Below the pieces are notes generated by a model, which saw only the letters and a program-made list of their open reading frames with translations, was not told the DNA's origin and did not search any database. Shown piece after piece: positions 25,201-37,782 of a stretch of DNA of 64,000 nucleotides. Positions within the stretch are counted from its first letter, which is position 1; the number at the start of each line of letters is the position of its first letter. Origin of the DNA: Paramacrobiotus metropolitanus (Eukaryota; Tardigrada; Eutardigrada; Parachela; Macrobiotidae); the NCBI RefSeq assembly GCF_019649055.1, contig NW_026570234.1, positions 558,001 to 622,000 of the forward strand. Direction: 5' to 3'. The translations under genes were made by a program, and so were the position numbers.

Positions 25201-28200
25201 GTTTGAGGAGTCATGCCCTGATAACAGATTTGAAATCTGTATATTCCATTATATTTATTGAGTTGAGTTAAGCATACTTCTCTCTGTTTGACCGGCAAAC
25301 TACGACGTTCCTGGTTTAACCAAGATGGTTAAAGGAACATAATGCATAACTCACACGGTTTTCCACCCATTCTTACAAGTCGAGGACAGTTTTACTGGAA
25401 AGTTAGTACTCAAGCAAGCTTTACACAACTTTTTTTAGCCTTAAAAACTCAAAAATGTGTTACAAAATAAACTTCACAATTATTATGAAGAACTTACCCC
25501 AGGAAGGGTTTTTTGTTGATGAAGGGTGTTCTGACATCTGATAGCACTTTCGCGGTCACAGTATGTAAGGAATGCGCAACCTGTAAAAGTTCAAAAATAA
25601 AGATGCAGGAAAAGGAACATTTGTAATCAAAGAAGGCAGCGACAGGAAATTCTAGAAGTACTTAGGACCATGCCTTTTTACTTAGTGCAGTGTTTATGTT
25701 TTTGTACTGTACGTTTTGAGCATGACAAGCTGTAGTAACCCTAGCTGGACCTATACAATATATTTTCCCAGAATACTGTAATTACGTTTTCATTTGGTGC
25801 AATTTATAGCATTTCTTACCCGAAATTAAATTATGAATATAAGACAATCTTTCACATTTTTTATTTCTTTTGTCGCAATTATAATTTTTTTTCAAAATAG
25901 TAGTAAAATTAGAATGCGCCAGAAACATTGGTGGAAATGTGGATACCACAAATTATGCACGGTGTCCAAACGCAACTACAGTACAAATAAAAGATTCAAA
26001 ATGGAGGTGTTTTACTGCACGCTTAAGAGCGTACTATACTACATTGCATGGGTTGCATTTATATTATCTATACGTACATGCTAAGTATGTCAATTGCCGA
26101 GTGTTTTGTGAAGTTTTTGTGAAGTTTTTACTGGAGGGTAAGGAAAAACAATCCGCAAGTTTATTGTTATGTGAATGACGAACTACGAACCATTGTACGT
26201 TTTCAATGTACAGATATGGCACAAAAGTATAGCGCACATGCGCAACAGCGAAAGCTTTGTGACTTGATTTCGTAAAACCAGCTTCGGATTAATGATCTAC
26301 TTTCGTCAAACTAAAAAGATAATTAAAATAATCTATCCTAGATCCATTTCTCAACTTAGAGTTTTGCGAGACCTGACATCCCTAAACAAATTCAAATACA
26401 GAAGATCTAGATACTGACACTTCAATGTAGAGGGATCTGACATTAATTAAAGCGTGTGAAATTTCAATTCATATAATTTATATAGTCCCATGTATCATAA
26501 AATTATACAGTATTATTCGACTGTGGGAACAGCTTATTCACCAAATTTGAACAATTTTTCTCGTACAAAATTTTGCCTTATACCAGAAGTTCAGAACCGT
26601 GTTATATATAGCTACATCTAGTGCATTCGTCATCCGGCGATCGTTATAACAACATATATAGTCGCCTTCGATCCACTGCATTGACCGGCGATTACTCAGC
26701 GCTGTGACACAAAGATATTTTATTTTTCACGTCGCCTGTGCTTCTCATTCTCGGTGCATTTGTGAAAACCGGATTATCGTTTAATAATGTCACCCGTACA
26801 GCTGCATTCTTATGACATGAATAGTCTCGAACGGAAGAAAATAAAGACAACTCTAAAACCGTGCCTTAGCGCCACTACTTATAACATGACCGAATGGAAA
26901 GTTATGAGACGATTGGGTATATGCTGGCTCTGGCGACTGTTTGCTTGCCTGCTTTACTTAAGCAAGCTCCAACGCAACTATTACATCGACATATCCCAAA
27001 GTGCACTCCGCGCTTTCCGGTATGCAAAGTAAGAGAGCCGGAGCCCCGATTGACATGGAAAAGAGCGAGAAAAGAATAAAACTGCCCCATACACAGCTGA
27101 GTGAGAATGTGCTTCAAGTTTGCCTGATCGGGAATGTGTATAAAGTTTTCCCATCAAATCTAAACCAGCCTATCCATAAACACCGGCATTCTTTCCGCCG
27201 TCGTTCTCAAGCACATTTAGCAATCAAATATGCAACGCACGGACAGGCGACAATTGCTATCCTTATCGCCCAGGGTTGCCCATATAACACATCATGCAGA
27301 GCAGGGAATAAAGACGGGATTTTTATAATGCATGCAACCGACGCAGCCGCACAGTACAGCTCGTATCTGTTGCCGTATATATGCTGATGGATAAAGCGGA
27401 CATTTCAGGACAATTTAAAGCTTTAAACTATCTGCATCAACGCAGACAGTATCAGCTGCGATGAATGATTTCTGTCTGCACAACTGTGCGGTCCGGTCTC
27501 ATCCTATTGGAGGCTGTATGAATGCTCTACGGTTACATCGGGTCAATAATTGTCTTGCGCGACAAAGGCCGACTAGCTGGCACTGGTCAGTTGGGGTAAA
27601 CAGACCGTCCTAATTTAGCCCGCTCTTACGATCAGACAGATGGTCACTGCCTGTACTGGTCAAGCTTCATTCTAAAACCATAGTAAACAACGGTCCAACA
27701 ATTTTCTAGGTCAGCTTTAACTGAGAACGTCACCGGACGCGCACATTTTCTAAGATATTTTTCATTTTAGATACGCTATTCTGAGTAAAACAGAAGACTG
27801 AGCAAACCGCTGCAAACGCAGAAGTTATACAGCAAGCCATGGCAAAACTATTTTGCCACACAACTGTAGTTATACAAGGTTCTTAAAATGATATTCATAA
27901 AAACAAAATTTTTTGTTGGCAACAATGATATACTGTAGCTGCTAGCATGGCACATTGTAAAGGATGTAGTTTTATAAAATAAATATTTCGAAAAATTACC
28001 ATTTGCTAGAGTGTTGTGTGCTTTAAGAGTGATGCCGGTTGATGATGTGGACGCATTGCACAAATAAGCATGTTAATACGCATAATATACTAACCAGCCA
28101 AACGGCATTCCACTTGAAACTAATATTGCAACACACAAGTTCTAAAACAAAATTGCAAGAGAACGAACTCGTGCAAACTATGCACTTTTCCACGGTAGCG

Positions 28201-29301
28201 AGCGCTATCATAACACGCGTTTCGCAATCGTTATCTATACATTTCCAAACGCGCGAAGCTGGCGACTGTCTGTTGCATGCAGCATGCTGATTAAATTGTG
28301 CAATCTGTGAGCGGCCTACCGGCACGCTCCAACACGAAAGACTTCGATCTTTTAACCAACTCCACCAAAAGAGAAAAATCGCTCACATCTCCGGATACAC
28401 CATAGGCATTAAAGTTTTCCAAAACAAAAGGAAAAGCTTTACAAATGCGAAGCCTTGGTAAAATAAATTCATTCGTCCCTGTGTAAAATTTCATCTGTCC
28501 GTTAATAAGTAATGAAGCGTGATACGAGTACATTTCGGTCTTTTTCTGAGCCTTTTTAAGTCAATGACGTATTAAAGCATCAACGTATGTGAAAACTAGG
28601 GATATAAATAACACCTACACATTTTTCTTCGGTTTAAAATCTCCGAAAATGAACGAATTTTCATGCTTTTATTTAAGGGACTAGACCGTTAAGGGACACC
28701 GGCAAATACTGTAGGCAGCGTGGAACCCAGCTCCTCCATTAGCAGTGCAACCCATGCGGAACGTTCTCATTTACTGCTGGAATTAGTGCATTATTTTGAG
28801 TGTGATAATCACTAACAGGCTATTTTCTTATGCTGTTTTACAGCCAAGGCTTAAACATATTCTTAAGACAACCCCGCAAACGTTTTTACAGCGTAAACAT
28901 TAAATACGCAAAAGTTGTCAAAATCCATAAAGTAAGTTAATCTTACCATATATATTAAGGTGTAATACTTGTAAATGTGTACCTTTGTGTACTCCAGTAT
29001 ACTTGTCTTTAAGCACAATGAGTTCGTGTATTTTTCCAAACTGTTCAAAAAGAGGCTTGAGATCTTTTTCCATTAAATGCCGGGGAATTTGGCCGACGAA
29101 CAATTTGATGGCATCGCTGTCTTTAGGCATGTTTATTATTTTGTTGCCATTAAAGCCGTTGGATACATCGGTTATACTCTGTATATGGTTGGATGTTGGT
29201 CCAGGGGAAGAAGAACCCGATGCAGAATTGGAGGATGTATTCGGATTAGTCGGAGAGGGATCCAAGCCAAGACCGTTAACCGTTGCCGTTGCCATCTTCA
29301 T
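19230..29301 (-). CDS. CELF/Bruno-like RNA-binding protein with three RRMs
   Basis: Regulator of splicing, translation and mRNA stability through GU-rich elements. Ten exons (29301-28983, 25580-25498, 22649-22601, 22457-22329, 21740-21514, 21177-20922, 20639-20535, 20177-20079, 19605-19513, 19399-19230) close exactly to 509 residues, the usual CELF length. RRM1 (about residues 60-145) has [17 protein letters not shown] and [12 protein letters not shown]2 (about 152-235) has [17 protein letters not shown] and GCAFVKFST, followed by [17 protein letters not shown] long Ser/Asn/Gly/Ala-rich divergent linker follows. RRM3 (about 423-509) is recognisable from [16 protein letters not shown] and [14 protein letters not shown], but its RNP1 reads FRLQVCGY where CELF proteins have KCFGFVSY. 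The donor of exon 9 (GTTGAG) is weak. Introns 1 and 2 are 3.4 and 2.8 kb, far larger than elsewhere here. Confidence 0.88.
24334..24768 (-). CDS. Uncharacterised 144-codon open frame inside CELF intron 2
   Basis: This uninterrupted frame starts at an ATG ([18 protein letters not shown]) and is one of the longest single frames in any non-exonic stretch here. A second open stretch of about 68 codons without an ATG follows downstream (about 24205-23990, including [20 protein letters not shown]), and an 85-codon frame lies at 23501-23244. I recognise no domain. It could be a nested gene, a decayed one or chance. Confidence 0.25.
   Translation of the reverse strand: MAELEHIRTKVRLHAIYCTHPLYKYSHTVRNRVNASRLGFMVSVVNVTDGIREASIVKSIVFKASNLLSEPEVSRFLCGSFGLHEKYWHDGEMWLNGVGTDLYAPRYIELYTRILSAYIARACIYQTSCNIGEVNAFANWINQY
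26787..27387 (+). other. Possible antisense transcript unit inside CELF intron 1
   Basis: Overlapping plus-strand frames of 81, 61 and 128 codons lie here. One (26894-27029) encodes [20 protein letters not shown], which is signal-peptide-like, and stops being needed at a good donor (AAAGTAAGAG, about 27028). None resembles a known protein. This is weak evidence for a small nested gene on the opposite strand; chance is equally likely. Confidence 0.15.
28291..28533 (-). other. Unassigned open frame in CELF intron 1
   Basis: An 80-codon minus-strand frame ([20 protein letters not shown], then [17 protein letters not shown]) with coding-like composition and a GTAGGC donor-like site after LERAG. 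It has no recognisable domain. It may be an exon of a nested gene or an alternative CELF exon, and support is weak. Confidence 0.2.
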
Positions 29302-32300
29302 TCAAAATTGTATGGAATATAATTCACACACAGGAAATAACCACGCTACAGACACAATAATTGACGGTATATGGGTGAGTATTTCGTCGCCGTGTTTCAC
29401 TTGTCAAATATATTTTCCTGATATTTTCTGATAAGGTATTGATGTAACAAGATGACGCTCTTTCGTTATGCGATGGTTGACACACGGATATTATAATTAT
29501 ATGACTGGATGCCGGATGGTGTGCCTCTTGAATATACTGGTATATCGACAACAAATTAAAATACGGGAATATAACATACAGAACACTCCAAGCGATAACT
29601 GGAAATGTACAATTTAATACACAGTAATAAACTGTTCTGATATGTAACGATGTAGGGATACGATAATATGCAACAACCAACAACAGGAAGCGCAGCAAAG
29701 CAGCCGGGAAAAAAACTACTCAACGAAGCCACACACTACTAACACGCACAACGCAAATTTGACGAAATTATAAGGAAAAACGCGTTTTTCCTATAATTCG
29801 CACAAATTTTTGTTATATCTACCACAGGACACGAGCACTGACTCAAACCGACAAAGCCTCAAACCAAAGCTCAAGTATAAAATGTGTGGCACTACATGGC
29901 ACAGAATACGAAGTGAAATGTGTTTCATGTCAGTAGTTTCTCCAGCAAACGCCGCCATCGAGTCGGCAAAATTGTGTGCGATTGGTACAGTACAGTACAT
30001 GGATATATCAATGTGCGTAGCTGTACTACTATTCGTTTTGCTGAAACAGACCAGTTCGTATGAAACATCTGGACGAGTGATAAGGCGGTACTTGAAATAC
30101 TTGTGCAATCATTTTAAATTCTATCGAGCATGCATATGGTAGGCTGTTGCGGCACATGCGTCGCATGATTTCGACCGAGGATGTATCGAACGTTGTGCGG
30201 CTTTTTAATTTTATACAGCATCAATTTTGACTTTAGAATTAGGTTGTCATGCATAACATTATGTCCCAAATCATAATTATTATTGACAACTGTAAACTGG
30301 ATGGCGAATAATTAAATCCTTTGATGAAGCTTACAATTCATTGTGAATTTACGTTACCATTGCATAGTTAACTGCGCACGTCTGTTAGCATTTTTATTTG
30401 CACTTCCTTATGCTTTCGAAGGAGTTCCAAAGTCTATTTATTAGGGAACTGAAACATAGTACAGCAGGTTTCTAATAATTTACATTAGGATATTTAGATG
30501 CGCAAAAGAATTGATGCAATTTGATATGTTTCGTAATTCAGCGGCAACCAACCTGTATAATTGTAACTTCAGTACAGCATTATGTACTGGTACAGATACT
30601 TTTACAACGACTTACTGAATTATACATTTACAGTATAAGGTATAAGGAAGTAACTGTTCGTCATTAAAAACTCCGTTCCACGTACCTCGTCAATTAAACT
30701 GCGGCATCCGGTCGCTAAATTTCAAACCCAGTACAAAATAGTTTTAATTAATAATTATTTATTTTATATAATTTAATTTTTAGTTTTAAAATTTAACTAT
30801 TGCACGAGTTTTACCAACTTTAACCATTGGACAGCTGTTAGGTTTTTATCAGGCAGCCGGTTTCGACGCTTTGCATATTACCGGTTTACCGCATGGGATA
30901 AATTGTGTGGCACTTCTAAACGTTCTGCACCATTTGGGTTGCTATTACCAGCCATCTTCAGCCCCAAACCAATCCCAAACGATGAAAAAGCACATCCGGT
31001 GTGACGCAGTGTTCTTCTACATAGAACTGCAAGGGAACGCAAGCGCATGCACTACCCAGTAGCTATTTCCAATGTTGCATACTTGGAACGCTAAAAGTTT
31101 TATGGTTGCAGTGCAGGAGGCATCGCTCTTTTTGAAATTACATATGTTGAACCATTACTTAGTTTAACATAATTTAAGTGATTTGCTTACAAGTTAGTTG
31201 CGTAACAGAGCAAAAAGTGTTTTTTGAAAGAAACATTCTGTTCCCAAATCGTCAAGCAGTAACAGCTGGACCAAAGTATATTTATATTATATCTTTTCTG
31301 TGGTTTTTAGCTTTTAATGAACAATTCGATATAGTGCATTGAAGATATTAACCTTTAGTCAGTACAACAAACAGAGGACGCATTATTTTCACCAAATTAA
31401 TTAATCAGAAAGCACGCTGCACGTTGGCTGGCCTGCGAGTATCTATTCGACTGATTAATTTTTAAGAGTAGTGTAGCCTGTGGTGCTAACGCTCTACAGA
31501 CGGTATAATACGCTAGAATAAGCGATTAATTTCATGTCAGTCGGCTTTAAATTCCCCGTGGTTATGGATTTGCTCTAACAGCATATGAATGAGTTTACAA
31601 TATATCCGTATCACACTTTGAATATATGAGCACCATCTGGCAGCCATCGGACATAATTAGAAAATGCTCATATCTCCGCACCCGCATTAAGCTATTTATA
31701 CACACTTTACGGGTGAAAACTTCAATGTCCTTCCTTATTTCGTAGCACCGCAGTGTTGGAGCCGTACGTGTGCGATACTTCAGCTAACTTGCATATTCAA
31801 ATATTTTCAATTTTCAGCATCCGGAATTTTACTTATTCATTTATGCAATAATCTGCATCCATCTAGGTGAAATTACGTAATTTGTAATGCTAAAATGTGT
31901 ATGAAAACATGTCTAATCTGAAATAATACCTAGTATGCACTTAGCATTGGCCATTTGCAATACATGTACAGTGCAGCACGTGCGTGTTCATCTTCGCCCA
32001 TCATTACATCAATTATTATAGACAGATTTTGATTCTCACGTTTATTGCGGATGTTTCTGGTAAAGAACCAGCAAGTCTCTCATAGTTTAAACAAAATTTT
32101 AAACCAATCAAGCTTATAATTGGAGTGGTTGCTCTGCCGAATTCGCAATCATGGTGTTGCAAATACCGTACATACGAAGCCGGTTGCATGTTACGAATGG
32201 TAGCTTCGCTGGCAAAGAATTAAATTCAATTAATACAAAAATATTAACACCTAAAGTAGTATTAATTATAAAATTATATCGCATGTTATCTTTCGCGATG

Positions 32301-33206
32301 ATCAACCGGCAATTCGAAAGGCAACCTTAAAGTAACCTTAAATACGTTCCATCCCTGACTGCTGTTTGCGATCTCATCTGTCACCTTTTAACGTACGGAA
32401 TAAAACGGCCCCACGTACAGTGAGTGCCTCGTGAACTGTAGTACTTCTGATCTATGAAAACCATTCGACGTTTTTAGATTGTAAGCGCTAATTACAATAT
32501 TCGCAAGAGATGCAGGGGTTAAGCAGATGCGCAAGTCTGGCGCAAAGCATACCCATTCATTCCTCAGATCCAGCGCGTGTGCTCTGATTAGCCCGCTTGA
32601 TGAGTGCTACTGGGTCAGGTTTGTTGATCAACCTGGCAGGCTGTCTTCCGCTATCAGAATTTTACTTTTCTAGACGGTTGATCACGGTCATTGTCCGAAG
32701 GCTGAGCTTTTGTTTCAGGGACAACGACCGCAGAACATATTACTTGCATCATCCAGCAATTATCCTGGAACAACCAGCAGCTGCTCAAGACGTGTCCAGT
32801 TATACAAACAATACTGATAGCACGTTAATTAGCTAGATTAGTGAGGCGCTTTACGTAACAAAACGCGTGCAGGGCACTGACTTATCGCTTCGCATAAGGT
32901 AAGCACCGATTACGGGCATCTCTCGCATTCTTTGTTTTATCGGTTTATTAAAATTTTTTTAAATAATAAAAGTGACAGGACATATTCAAATTACCAATGC
33001 GTAAAAAAGCTTCCGTTAAAATCTTAAAATAAATCTTTGAAAAGCAATTTTCGGGCTAAAAAAACACTATAAAATAACGCGTACGGAACGGTAAGACGGG
33101 GCGGTAAATCAAAAAGGTACTTAAAGACAGATTCCAGCAATATGAGAATGCAAGTAACAATACTGGGCGTGGCAGAAAATTAATTTGGAATATTTCTTGG
33201 AAATTC
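29302..33206. other. Long spacer upstream of CELF, no confident gene
   Basis: It probably contains CELF 5' UTR exons and promoter. Antisense-overlapping frames at 29791-30142 (105 and 110 codons on opposite strands) and one at 32597-32836 have no family resemblance. Bases 30850-30965 carry a possible retroelement-end signature, noted separately. The remainder is AT-rich. Confidence 0.45.
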
Positions 33207-36200
33207 CTAACATTTCTCTATTTCCTTTTCCGCATATCCAATTTCTCGCATTGCCTTCTGGATGGGCTCGTAAACATCAGGATCTTCAATAGTTACCGGT
33301 ACCTGTTACAGCACCAGTAAACTTGACAGTCGCTAATCAGAATAAATACTGTACAAAAACTCGTAAAATCTGGATATTGAATAATTTCAAGATTTTTTAT
33401 GGAGTTAAGCGAACTGCAATACAAGTTGACTTACTTTCACGGGGCGATCTTCAGCTAAGCAGATGAGGCTGGGCCGAGCAATTTTACCCGATTTTGTTTT
33501 CGGTAATTTCGGAACAACACACGCGCTCTTAAAGGAGGCTATCGGTCCGATGTCATCGCGCACGGATTTGATTATCTCTTTAACAATATCACTGCCTTTT
33601 TTATCGCATGCTGAAAATACAGTAAGGTGCTCTTGTTATGAACCCTATCGGACTATGCGCAGCCAGTAACGAGTAACGTACCAGATTTGACCACAAGTAA
33701 ACCCACGGGAACTTGACCCTTTAGTTTATCCTTCACTCCAATTACGGCACAGTCGGTAACGTCCGGATGTCGCAGAATTGCCTGAAAGCGCCAGTTCATG
33801 CAGAATGCAACCTGATACAGCGGATCTGTTGTACCGCAAATAAGCGGTGTTAAATGAATACTTCTTCGATTGCAGATGTCGAAATTCGCACTCCCGAAAC
33901 GTTGATGATATCTATAAAAGCAATCACAAAATCTCTCCACTTTTACGGATTTGGCAATTCTGAAAAAATTAAAATTACCATCCATTCGGGATGCGACCGT
34001 CACGTATCCATCTTCGTCGACACTTCCCTATATTCATAACAGAAACGACAGAAAAATCAGTTCCACCACATTTTCTACGCAATTGACAGCATTGAAAACA
34101 AGGATGCCGACGGGCAGTTTTTGATATTGAACCAGCCTCCAGCAGAAAATAAAACAGTTAAGCAGTGCAGAGTACTTACCGCATCCATTGTATCGTAATA
34201 GCCCTGAAAATATTCCGTTACTTGATAGCCCTCAACACAACCCACACCGAGAAAAGCTAACCGGGTAACGTTCAAAATACGTTTTCTTGAATCCCTCGTC
34301 ATTCTCCCATAAACTGGAAAACGTTCCCGGTGGTAACGGCAATCTATTCAACCATGCACCGTTCTCCACACAGATGTACTGATAACAAAGCAATAGGTTC
34401 AAAGGGTAAGTGGTGGACTCATCTTACTTGACTGCAATCCGACCAGTCTGGCCAACCTTCGCTTCTTTTCCGGTTTCAGAGTCCAAAATTCTAACTGGAC
34501 AGTAAAATATTATTCAGCTTTTTACAAATCACGTGAGCTGGTTTAGATCGAGTTTACTAAGTAATATCCCGCATACAAGTCAGTTCACAAAACTACAAAA
34601 ATCTGGAACGTTATGCAAAATTATTAGTTATTATTACCATCGTAGCCCGGTACAGCATGGCCGGATGAATGCGGCGGAGGATCGAGATTCGAACCCAACC
34701 CACTGCACGTCGATGTTATCGGCCATCCAGTCTCTGGAAATGTACGAATCTGGACATATAGTTCAAATTTTCATTGAATATTCGTCGGAAGTCCTGCTAT
34801 GAAAGGACAGGCTAAGCCCGTGACTACAAGCCTCACATACCAGTTTGCCACCAGTTATCCAGAACTGCAGCTTTGAACGTTTCTTTCGTCCAAGCCTTGG
34901 TTCCTTCATCACAGTGCTCTCCCGCAACGTAGAGTAACTTCAAACTAAAACGTACCGACACTGACAGTCATTAGATTACCCACGCTACTGTACTTATATG
35001 CACGTTTGCAAATTATTTAAGCTTGTCGAAGAAACAATTTGCATTTCAACTATGAGCTGTCGAATATTTTTTCAAAAATGTCACATCCAAAACCAGAAGC
35101 TACCTTTTGATGTCATGCTTCTGGCCAAATTTTCCCTCGGGATCCTGCAGAAAAGTAAAATTGGGATACAGTTTATATGTCAGCAAGATTCAGCTCCAAG
35201 CCTACCACTTGTCGAAGCGCTCTCATAGCGGTGGGAGTGGTGAACATTCCCTTAACTTTATAGCGCTCAATTAGTCTAAAATAGCTGCTACCATCCGGTG
35301 TATCGGTGACCTTTCCCTATAATCCGAAATCAGTAGTGGTACAACTAATAAGATCAAGTAGTAAGAACAAATAAGCATCCTATTACTTCGTAGATAACGG
35401 ACGGGTTACCGTGCAGCAGCGGAGCGTAACAGATATATGAATGGCCCACAACCCAGCCAAAATCACTCGCCGACCACCAAGTCTCTCCCGGTTTCATTCC
35501 GTAGACATTGTACATTGACCAATTTAGTGCTACCGCGTAGCCTCCTGCTGGACGTACCACGGCCTAAATCACCAAAATCGCTAAGAAAACTCCGTGAGTA
35601 ACCATTTTTTATTTTTTTTACCGACGGGCCGGGTTTGCTGACTGCATGCTTACAATAATTATAAGCTTTGAAAGATACTGTGAAACTGGCCAAAAAAAGA
35701 AACAATGTCTAACAACAGTACCACATTCCGCAGAAGCTACGATACTAATCTGTGCCCCAGAATTCACACCTTACCTTAGGTGTTCCTGTTGTGCCACTTG
35801 TATAGAGAATGTACAGCGGATCCATGGCGTCGATCGGCACGCAGTCAACACTCTTCCCCGCCGCAACTGCTTCATGCCAATCGGAATCACGACCGCTGGT
35901 CCACGAACTGCGAGACTGAAGAGAACTGCACTGAAGATTCTTACGACTGTGGATAAAAACTGTCCAATATAGATACACACCATTTCCGGACGCTGGAACA
36001 CGACAACGTGCTTTGGCTTGTTAGTTGCTGTATCAATGGCATCGTCAACAATCTTCTTGTAGTCCACTTCACGGCCTCTTTCAATGCCATGGGACCCGCA
36101 GATCACTGCTACTGCCTACAACAGCACAAAAAGTCTGAACACAGACTGATGTCTTTATTTGTGTATGTTTATGTGTACACTTGTACTGTAAAATGTATGT

Positions 36201-37782
36201 ATTTGAGCACCCAACCTAAAAGTCTGGAGTAAGAGGCTTTTAATGAACTTTACCCAATAATAAAGGTTAGGGTTAGTTAGCGTTGCATCAGGACTTCGTA
36301 GTAGTATTTCATGCTTCATATGTACTCAAATAAGTGGTAAATTTGGAAAAATTAAGATATGCAAATTTTCAAGCTAATCGTAGTTCCCTCCATGGCATGC
36401 TTTGGAAAACAAAGTTTTTACCTTGGCATGAGAAATTCTGGTGGCCAATTCTTTGGCGGCAAAACCTCCAAAAACCACGGAATGAATTGCACCGATTCTA
36501 GCACATGCTAACATCGCCGTCACGGCTTGTGGAATCATCGGCATGTAAATTATGACGCGATCGCCCTTTTTGACTCCGAGATTCGACAAATGGGCTGCGA
36601 AAGCTTTTACCTGCACAGGACGCAAGGTAATCATCCTACTAATTTTAAGTACAGTACCGTCACTGTTGACACATATTTTACAATCATTCAAGCAGATTAA
36701 GTAATTTTCGTCACTGCTCGCATTGGTATACCTCTCTTAAAATTTCGTCGTACGTCAGGGAACATCTTGAATTTGTTACCGGACTTTCGTGATGCAGAAT
36801 GATCTCGCCTCCTCGACCCTCATCACAGTGCCGATCCAGTGCATTATAGCAGACATTAATTTTCCATCCGGAAAACCTGCACAGTGTCAACTTCACACAT
36901 TACTTGTACACAAGATAAAAATTTAATAATGTGAAGTATTTCAATGGTTTTGTACTCGTTTGTGTTGTGTACACGTACTCGTATATACCTTATTCACATT
37001 CATAAACAAAGTAACAATCCAGTCTCCTAACCATTATGTTGTGGTACTTTAAGTAAACTTGCAGTTACTATCATGTTTGCAAAATTTAGAGCGAGCACAA
37101 ATGAGTAGGCCGTTTTCGAGAATTGTACAGTAGAGTGCCCAAACCAAAAATCAAAATTTTGTAAAAACCGAAATGATTTCCGGTAAATTCTCATGGTTAG
37201 GCATTTGCAGCACTTGTACTTTACTACAACGTACTGTACTGCCGATGTTCGTGTCGCAACTAACAATAAGCGACCACTGCCAGAAGAGCAAGCTCTGAGC
37301 GGAAAAGATTACCAGTCTAGTGATATGCAAAGCGTAATCTTTTAACTGTAAGTTTCAAACCCGCTTAACTTTGTACAAAATCCCAAAAAAAATTTGCATG
37401 GCAAGCGTTAGCGGGTTACGTATAGTCGCTAAGTCGCATACCATTTAGCAAACGGAGAATCTGTGTCATCTAAAACTTTGTCCTTCTTCTCATCCCACAC
37501 CAGTGCAGACGCCAGGTCTTTCCAGTATTCCTCTCGTCTGGATAGAGATTTCAGGTAAGTTTTAAGGTAGATGTCTTCCTCGCTGGTCGTTGCATCACTC
37601 TTTGCAATTTCTGCATTGCGAACATTCGCTTTCACATCTGTATTTCGATGACGAACCTGGCGATAATGAGTTTCTGCGATCAGCTGTTTTCCAGCTGACT
37701 GTGAACAGAATGACAGACATAAAACAGCACGGTTAAGCTTTGTCGTCGAGGCTGGCTTTAGTGCGCGATGGAACATCAACAT
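33207..37782 (-). CDS. ACSS3: Short-chain acyl-CoA synthetase, ACSS3 type
   Basis: ANL-superfamily ligase that makes propionyl- or acetyl-CoA from the acid, ATP and CoA, in mitochondria for ACSS3. About fourteen exons. The N terminus ([20 protein letters not shown]) is basic and hydroxyl-rich, as in a mitochondrial presequence. In order: [76 protein letters not shown]; the AMP-binding motif [70 protein letters not shown]; and the C-terminal catalytic Lys in [14 protein letters not shown]. The segments track human ACSS3 from end to end, so the gene appears complete and active. An ATG at 37776 is an alternative start. Exon edges were read from motifs and are approximate. The 5' end faces a truncated LINE. 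Confidence 0.9.

Noticed and set aside
29791-30142. Overlapping antisense frames of 105 and 110 codons
   Set aside because: Mirror-image frames on both strands without homology or splice support are expected by chance; probably CELF upstream sequence.
30850-30965. Hammerhead ribozyme, suggested by CTGAAGA and CGAAAC boxes on the minus strand
   Set aside because: The boxes are about 90 bases apart and I could not form the required helix between them.
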